DNA of 64,000 nucleotides from Meandrina meandrites. Lineage: Eukaryota; Cnidaria; Anthozoa; Scleractinia; Meandrinidae. A model generated the notes under the pieces. The model did no database searches. It was not told where the DNA came from and saw only the letters and a list, made by a program, of their open reading frames with translations. Position 1 is the first letter of the stretch, and every line of letters starts with the position of its first letter. Positions 59,618 to 64,000 of the stretch are shown one piece after another. A program made the translations under genes and the position numbers. The stretch covers positions 6,362,001-6,426,000 of the forward strand of contig OY855912.1 of the NCBI GenBank assembly GCA_963693305.1, in the 5' to 3' direction.

Positions 59618-61825
59618 ATGGCGGGAGGCGGGCTTCATAGTTCGGTATTTCTTGTAATGGTCTCTGGCCAGATAGAGTCCGCAAGGGTGAGATCAAACTT
59701 ACAGTACACTAAAATCTCTTTAGCTTGTTTTTAAAACTGTTTGTTTTTATTTCCTTGTGGCTTTTAGTTTCCTGAATTTGACGATTTGTACTGCAAGTTT
59801 AGTTTTGTTTATGGTCAAGACTGGGTCGTTACGTCTGTAAGTATGTTCTAATTCTTGCACTTAAGCAGTCCTCCATCACTTTCTTCCACTGCCACTACTT
59901 TCTCCGTTTATCTAAGCTTCATTTTTAGTATCAAAACTGTCAACTTCGTCGTTTATTTTCAAACAGTACCGAACGACAATCATGCTGAGGTGTTTATAAA
60001 ACTAACTTGCTAAATATAAGTCAAGTGACGTCATCATCATAATATGCGACAAGTAATTATACAAAAGCCAACATAAAGTAACGTATTTGCTGATGAGTAA
60101 TGGTTCTTTTCTACAGGGTTGGGAAGAAGGAATTTCCCAGACCACTAAAAAGAGTTTGGATAGACGGCAAGTCTTTGTTTTCAATTTTCCATTGGACATC
60201 ACTTTCAAAAGTACCAGTCCCTTTGGATGTGAGTTGATATTAAAGTTATTTTTATTTTTTATCTTTTGCTTCCATGAAGAAACAGTATCGATATCTCTTT
60301 CTTTCCATATTCACTCATATATTAGTAAATATGAAATATATGGAACACTTCCTCATGCACCCTTCAAAAATATTCAAACTGAAGTTCAGAACCTAACTGA
60401 CGTGTTTTACTCTGCCATCGGTTTAATTATGATGAGAACGAAGCGAACCAGAAAAGAGGATTTAAATCCACCAATCATGACCCACAGAGGTGACCTTTGA
60501 ACCTGTTGAAGTAAGCTGGTTTGTTTTCTGAATTGGCTGGCAAGTTATTGACGGCAGTGTAAAGTGCAACCATAAGTTGAGTTCTAAACTTCAGAGTTTG
60601 TGTGTTAATTTGAAAAGCACAGTCTACACTTGTGACTTTGACAATATAATTATTTTTGGGTGCCTGGTTGTTGCCACTCTCAGGGTTGCTGTGGACACCT
60701 TTGTCTTCATTAGAATCATGTGTGGCTCCACCATATCTAAGGCACCTTCCACAATCTCATCTTTCAATAGTTATTGGTGATGAGTCTATTTGCATTTGTG
60801 CGATGATTTGCTGTTTTATCACTCTCTTACACAATTAGGGCCTCAACTGGTAATCAGCTGCTACGGTTTGGATGCTTTTGGTCATGATGTAGTGCGAGGA
60901 TATGGAGCTGTACATGTTCCCATCTCTCCAGGAAGGTAAGAGTATATTTATGCATTCTAAATATAATTTGTAGCTTGTGTAATTTTCTAGCCTGTGAACA
61001 GGTTCCTGACCCCTCCTCCCTCAGCCTTCACCGTCTCCCCCTTGGCCACTTCACTTGCGCCCAGTTTCTTTCTGGCCCTTCCAACCAGAGCCTGTTCACA
61101 AGCTAGTAATCCAAGTGACAAGAAGCTCTGTCTTCAAATTCCCAAGTGGGAGCTAGTCTCGGTAACAATTCAAGAAAATTATGAGCTAAGGATGCTTCAT
61201 TTTTCTTGCAGCCACACAAGAGAGCTGCCAATGTTTGTCCCCGAATCATCATCAAAATTTCAAAAATTTGTAAGGTAAGCTTGAAGTAAGGTAAGGAATT
61301 TCCATAGGGGTAGGGGGGTTCAAATCAAAAATCCTTCTGTGGGAGGGGTATGGATAATAATTATCCATGTGTTGTTCCAGAAATTATTTCTGGAACAACA
61401 CATTTTAATTTGACCATAACAATTAGGCTTGATTTTTGGTGATCTCTTGATTCCGGTCTTCATTCCTCACTGACGGGAGCACAGGCTCATTTCCTGAACA
61501 GTGGCTGGTAATCAAACCTACATAACAATGAACAATAGGAGAATTAGTTTTTATTTATATTTTTTTTTTCAGTTGGTTCCTTGGCAGGAGACCTGAGTTT
61601 GTGGACCCAAAAGTTGTAGCACAAGGTGAAGGAAGAGAAGTGACAAGAGTACGATCCCAGGGAAGTGTGAAAGTGACATTCAGCGTAGTGACCCGGGATA
61701 TGAAGAAACTTGGTTACGACACGGAACCTGCCAGTGTTGCTATTCCACATCTTGCTCCTGGCAATAGTGGAATCACAACGATAAGACCAGAATCTCAAAC
61801 GCATACAGGAGAGAGCCACTCGTAG
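59618..61825 (+). CDS. B9D1: B9 domain-containing protein 1 homologue, 6 exons
   Basis: Exons: 59618-59686, 59768-59836, 60117-60228, 60839-60935, 61212-61274, 61573-61825; 663 nt, 220 residues (human 204). The B9 domain fills most of the protein: [71 protein letters not shown], all matching human B9D1. It is a component of the MKS/B9 complex at the ciliary transition zone, with B9D2 and MKS1, gating entry to the cilium. The C-terminal tail after the domain (about 25 residues, Ser/Thr/Pro-rich) is lineage-specific. The start codon overlaps a CAAAATGGCGG motif. Poly(A) signals at 62547-62566. Confidence 0.97.
60470..60617. repeat. Family E repeat fragment
   Basis: GACGGCAGTGTAAAGTGCAAC..CTTCAGAGTTTGTGTGTTA resembles the right arm of 14679-14931 (GACGGCAGCAAAAAATGTAAAC..TTCAGAGTTTGCATGTTA). 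Only one arm is clear. B9D1 intron 3. Confidence 0.55.
61351..61401. repeat. Two adjacent perfect palindromes
   Basis: TGGATAATAATTATCCA (61351-61367; 8-bp arms) is followed after one base by a 33-nt palindrome (61369-61401) with 16-bp arms (GTGTTGTTCCAGAAAT) and a single central T. B9D1 intron 5. Confidence 0.95.
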
Positions 61826-61933
61826 TTAATGGTGATTGCATTCTAGGCATCAAAAAGACCCACTGCCACCTGAAGAGGTGATCTCTCCATACACCAAACT
61901 GCTCCCAACTAAATGTTGTGTTTTAAGCTGCAG

Positions 61934-62040
61934 TCAGTCATAATGATTTGATTTTGATCCCCTTTTTTCAGGGTCTGTTGGTTTTTAATTATTGACAACC
62001 AATTGACCCTGAAAAGATGGATCAAAATCAACTCACTGAC
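61934..62040. mobile_element. Foldback element in the B9D1 3' UTR
   Basis: TTGATTTTGATCC..TTTTTTCAGGGTC at the left mirrors GACCCTGAAAAG..GGATCAAAATCAA at the right, with GTCAGT/ACTGAC ends. If transcribed with B9D1, the RNA would form a long hairpin. Confidence 0.8.
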
Positions 62041-62546
62041 GTGACCATTTGAGCCTATTATCAGTACTCAATTCTGCAGGTGACATGTACAAAAGCATTT
62101 GTCAGAAATCCTGCAGGGATATAAAATAATAATAGGCGGATGGCAGAAAAATAACCGCCTGAGGACTTGACTTTGCTTAATTTTTTCCCGGCTGAAAGAC
62201 CATGTCTGGTTAACTCTGTCTCCTAATGTGACCCAAATTTTCTGCCTGTAATCAGCAAAATTTTATCTGTTGGAAGTCTTTGTTACATCCCTGCTTTGTT
62301 TTTTTGGCACCAAATATGTATAAAGATTTTTCTCTGGCTTGTAAATAGGGAGGCGACAAACAGTATATACAGAGCACAAAGAAAAAAGTATTTAAGCAGG
62401 TATTTTTAATGCTGTTTCCATTTCATTCATGTGCCAATTTGTATCTTTTAGTACTTAACATAAGAACACTTACATTTGGACCAAGAACAAATTATGTTCC
62501 ATGTAAAAGTAATGACAAATATTAATGATATTTTAAGTGTACCGGT

Positions 62547-62566
62547 AATAAATTATTAACAATAAA
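62547..62566 (+). terminator. Paired AATAAA signals, probable B9D1 3' end
   Basis: AATAAA occurs at 62547-62552 and 62561-62566, about 720 nt after the B9D1 stop. Either could define the transcript end. Confidence 0.55.
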
Positions 62567-62959
62567 AGTTATTTATAAAAAAGTTGTATTAGCCATTTGG
62601 GAGCTGGTTTGGCACGGTATTAGTTTTACTGAGGTTGTGCAATGCTTTACAAGATTTCGGACAAGTCTTCTTGTCGAGCAGATGATAGATAACAAGGACT
62701 ACTTTCCAGTCCCTGGCCACATGTGGGCATACAACATCACCTTTATTAATACCTTGGATTTACAGAGAAGCTGTAGAAGCTAATATCTCCAAAAAGAGAA
62801 TTCAAAATAAAGGAGATAGTCTACAGCATCATGACTGGCCTGCCAGGCATTCGGTTAGTTGGGGAGCAGTGCGAAATTTGGGATAAGCGTGACGAGTGGC
62901 AAGCAGAAAAGAAGGCGAGCCTGGAACAGACACCAAATCTCTGTTGCAATCATGAAAAT
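62567..62959. other. Convergent intergenic gap, nothing recognised
   Basis: Sequence between the probable B9D1 and SNU13 3' ends. No exon, RNA gene or clear repeat. The 65-codon frame at 62831-63028 overlaps the SNU13 last exon in antisense and is dismissed. Confidence 0.4.
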
Positions 62960-62965
62960 TTTATT
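62960..62965 (-). terminator. SNU13 polyadenylation signal
   Basis: TTTATT on plus is AATAAA on minus, about 40 nt past the SNU13 stop codon; this implies a short 3' UTR. Confidence 0.65.
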
Positions 62966-63004
62966 GACAACAATATAACACGTAAGGGGGAAATGTACAT
63001 AGGT

Positions 63005-63796
63005 TTAAATCAGCAGTTTTTCAATTGACTGTTGAAGTGACTGAATCTGTGGCTTGAGTTGAGAGCCTTCATTGATGGTAACAGCAGTAGCAATGACAGG
63101 GCGAGACACTCCACATGCACGACCAAGAGCCTGCTTGGAACGTACAAATACGTACGGCACGTTCTAAGAGAGAAATAATGTAGAATATTGTGAATTTTAA
63201 AAAGGTTTATTTGACAAGTTCAAGGCAAGCCTAGATGATAAGCAAAAAGGCAGGTCAAACTTGTTTAGGATCATAGATCTGCTGGTTTTGGAAAAATGAA
63301 ATCCCATGAAATATTACTATATTGCTGTAAAAAATCCTGTCAAGAGGTGGGGTTGGTAGCCTTCTGCACCACTGGTGCAAAGACAGGAAGGTTCAGGGAC
63401 TTGTTCAGTGACAAGCCATACATCCTGGTAATTATATATGGAAACAACTCAACACTAAAAAAAAATGGTTGAAAGATCATCTTTAGCCTAGGCTGGCTGT
63501 GCATGCTTTTAACAAGTGGAAGTATGTGTCTGAATTTCAAAGAGTCTCACTCAAATTATTGTCTCAGTTTCAGAAAGTACAAATTTGGAAAATGATATGT
63601 TACCATAGCATTCTACAACAACCCCTGCAATTATTGATTCTTGTCTTGACAGTATTTTTTGCGAATGATGTTCCTGGTGATTATTTCCTTACCTTGTCTT
63701 CACACAAGAGAGGGAGGTGCAGCAATATTTCTAGTGGTTCTGTATCTGCTGCCATGACGATAAACTCAGCAATGCCACGGTTGAGGCATTTGGTGG
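63005..63796 (-). CDS. SNU13: SNU13/NHP2-like 1 homologue, last two exons (5' end outside window)
   Basis: Exons 63693-63796 and 63005-63163 encode the C-terminal 86 or so residues. They match human SNU13 closely: [68 protein letters not shown] and a final QSIEKLLI. The family is an L7Ae-type kink-turn RNA binder, about 128 residues in human, that nucleates the U4 snRNP and box C/D snoRNPs. The upstream acceptor at 63797 is good, so earlier exons lie beyond 64000. Convergent with B9D1. Confidence 0.95.
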
Positions 63797-63860
63797 CTAT
63801 AAGAAATTTGTAAAAAGTTAATTAATTGTCATTATAATACTTATCCAAACAACAATGTGT

Positions 63861-63906
63861 GGCTTCATAGCTCAGTTGGTAGAGCATCGCACCGGTATCG
63901 CGGAGG

Positions 63907-63937
<31 letters not shown>

Positions 63938-64000
63938 TTTTTTCAGGCTTCTTCATTCTAATTGCTTAAATTGGAAATTCACTGCGACGATCACATATCA
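63861..64000 (+). repeat. tRNA-headed SINE, cut by window end
   Basis: 63861-63932 folds as a tRNA-like cloverleaf: GGCTTCA/TGAAGCC acceptor, GCTC/GAGC D stem and a good B box (GGTTCGAATCC). The anticodon loop is defective: the T at position 33 is C, the 31:39 pair is A-C, and GGT (Thr) falls in the anticodon place. A CCTGATTTTTTTCAGG hairpin and a further body follow, which I recall from a coral SINE family. It sits in a SNU13 intron, antisense to that gene. Confidence 0.65.

Noticed and set aside
63861..63932. Functional tRNA-Thr gene
   Set aside because: Anticodon loop lacks T33 and has an A-C mismatch at the stem top, and a SINE-like body follows; more likely a tRNA-derived repeat.

Overview
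The window is eukaryotic nuclear DNA from an animal and holds five protein-coding genes with many short introns and standard GT/AG splice sites. I assembled the exons by hand, and each of the four complete genes gives an open frame whose length is a multiple of three and close to that of the human protein. AT-rich introns, orthologues resembling vertebrate proteins, and several foldback (MITE-like) repeats that I recall as common in anthozoan genomes suggest a cnidarian, most likely a stony coral. The species is not established.

Layout: 1-1222, 3' flank of FLII. 1223-24912 (-), FLII/Flightless-1, a leucine-rich-repeat plus gelsolin-domain protein in 55 coding exons. 24913-25194, a short divergent promoter. 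25195-32113 (+), BRAT1, a HEAT-repeat partner of the Integrator endonuclease, in 9 exons. 32114-34323, a tail-to-tail gap with a dispersed repeat. 34324-58986 (-), IFT140, an IFT-A ciliary protein, in 33 exons; one of its introns carries two initiator tRNA-Met genes. 58987-59617, a second divergent promoter. 59618-61825 (+), B9D1, a ciliary transition-zone B9 protein, in 6 exons. 63005-63796 (-), the last two exons of SNU13/NHP2L1, whose 5' end lies outside the window. 63861-64000, a tRNA-headed SINE running off the edge.

Functional links: IFT140 and B9D1 are both cilium genes and are divergently transcribed from one 631-bp region with a candidate RFX/X-box, so shared control is plausible. 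FLII and BRAT1 form a second head-to-head pair with a 282-bp gap; no common function is evident.

The accessory content is repeat-rich: at least five dispersed repeat families have two or more copies here, and there is a 1.39-kb inverted-repeat element with a 6-bp target duplication, a GGGCA/GGGTA pentanucleotide array of about 420 bp, an exact 28-bp minisatellite and many short palindromes. I found no CRISPR array, prokaryotic operon or viral gene. The most unusual material is the mobile-element content and the tRNA-Met pair, not a new protein system.
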